NCBI GenBank assembly: GCA_030528565.1 | Contig: JAUMYP010000004.1 | Coordinates: forward strand, 47,744 to 111,743 | Direction of reading: 5' to 3' | DNA: 64,000 bases | From: Pseudomonadota bacterium | GTDB lineage: Bacteria > Pseudomonadota > Gammaproteobacteria > Xanthomonadales > Xanthomonadaceae | In this document: positions 63,944-64,000 of the stretch, one piece after another | Layout: each line of letters begins with the position of its first letter | Numbering within the stretch: the stretch's first letter is position 1 | Made by a program: the position numbers and the translations under genes | The notes under the pieces: model-generated | The model's database searches: none | The model's input: only the letters and a program-made list of their open reading frames with translations | Told to the model about the DNA's origin: nothing

Positions 63944-63962
63944 TATAGTGATTCTCATTATC
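63944..63962 (-). promoter_or_regulatory. Fur box
   Basis: On the minus strand GATAATGAGAATCACTATA matches 16 of 19 positions of the Fur consensus GATAATGATAATCATTATC. It lies about 340 bp upstream of the haem-type receptor and is the expected iron-control site for it. Confidence 0.78.
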
Positions 63963-64000
63963 TTTTGTTCGATTTTCCCTATCGCAATCACGCCAGAACG

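Overview
The window is 64 kb of gene-dense bacterial chromosome, roughly 60% GC by eye, with no rRNA, tRNA, CRISPR array, integrase, transposase or phage gene that I could find. Gene content and order point to a gammaproteobacterium of or near the Xanthomonadales (Lysobacterales). The evidence is citrate synthase beside a type-B L31 gene, xerD-dsbC-purL, pilMNOPQ divergent from a class A penicillin-binding protein, mltB-rlpA-dacA-DUF493-lipB-lipA, a MoxR/DUF58/Bat operon, and a lipoyl-bearing E3 near aceF but away from aceE. The assignment rests on recalled gene order and family resemblance; no search was run.

Layout. 1-3950: fmt (cut by the window edge)-def, divergent from a LysM protein and dprA. 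3951-4218: a non-coding element with 22-bp inverted ends and nested hairpins. 4225-8655: an overlapping cluster of DUF2339, DUF3999 and a group III truncated haemoglobin. 8756-10572: gap, then ompW behind a perfect FNR-type box. 10644-14396: a sulfide/persulfide module (rhodanese, BigR-like repressor, persulfide dioxygenase, two YeeE/YedE proteins) beside two oppositely oriented lipoprotein genes, one a DUF442 phosphatase-like protein and one a c-type haem protein. 14393-16822: BlaI-type repressor, M56 metalloprotease with a TonB-like tail, and a TonB-like lipoprotein, behind paired operators. 16895-20297: transketolase and a dicarboxylate/glutamate symporter. 20385-27123: MoxR-DUF58-DUF4381-BatA-BatBC-BatD. 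27241-34743: pilMNOPQ, divergent from the bifunctional penicillin-binding protein. 34980-39451: a degenerate nucleotidyltransferase-like protein, gltA, rpmE2, an EVE protein, rpiA and a methyltransferase. 39527-45587: ubiE, lpdA, an MscS channel, aceF and an EamA transporter. 45689-53651: yajQ, DUF1415, lipA, a CsgG-like secreted protein, lipB, DUF493, dacA, rlpA and mltB. 53735-61296: two glycosyltransferases, purL, dsbC and xerD. 61424-64000: a haem-type TonB-dependent receptor with a long leader and a strong Fur box.

How the parts connect. Most of the window is housekeeping: N-formylation and deformylation, central carbon metabolism, lipoate supply (lipA/lipB) for the lipoyl domains of AceF and LpdA, and peptidoglycan synthesis and remodelling. 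Three loci look environment-responsive: ompW (oxygen, via FNR/Anr), the BigR sulfide module (reactive sulfur) and the BlaI/M56 system (unknown envelope signal). The least explained material is the element at 3951-4218 and the related end motif GAGCCTGTTCAAAGTCT, which recurs at 20715-20731 inside batD and in variant form near 34902 and 63703.
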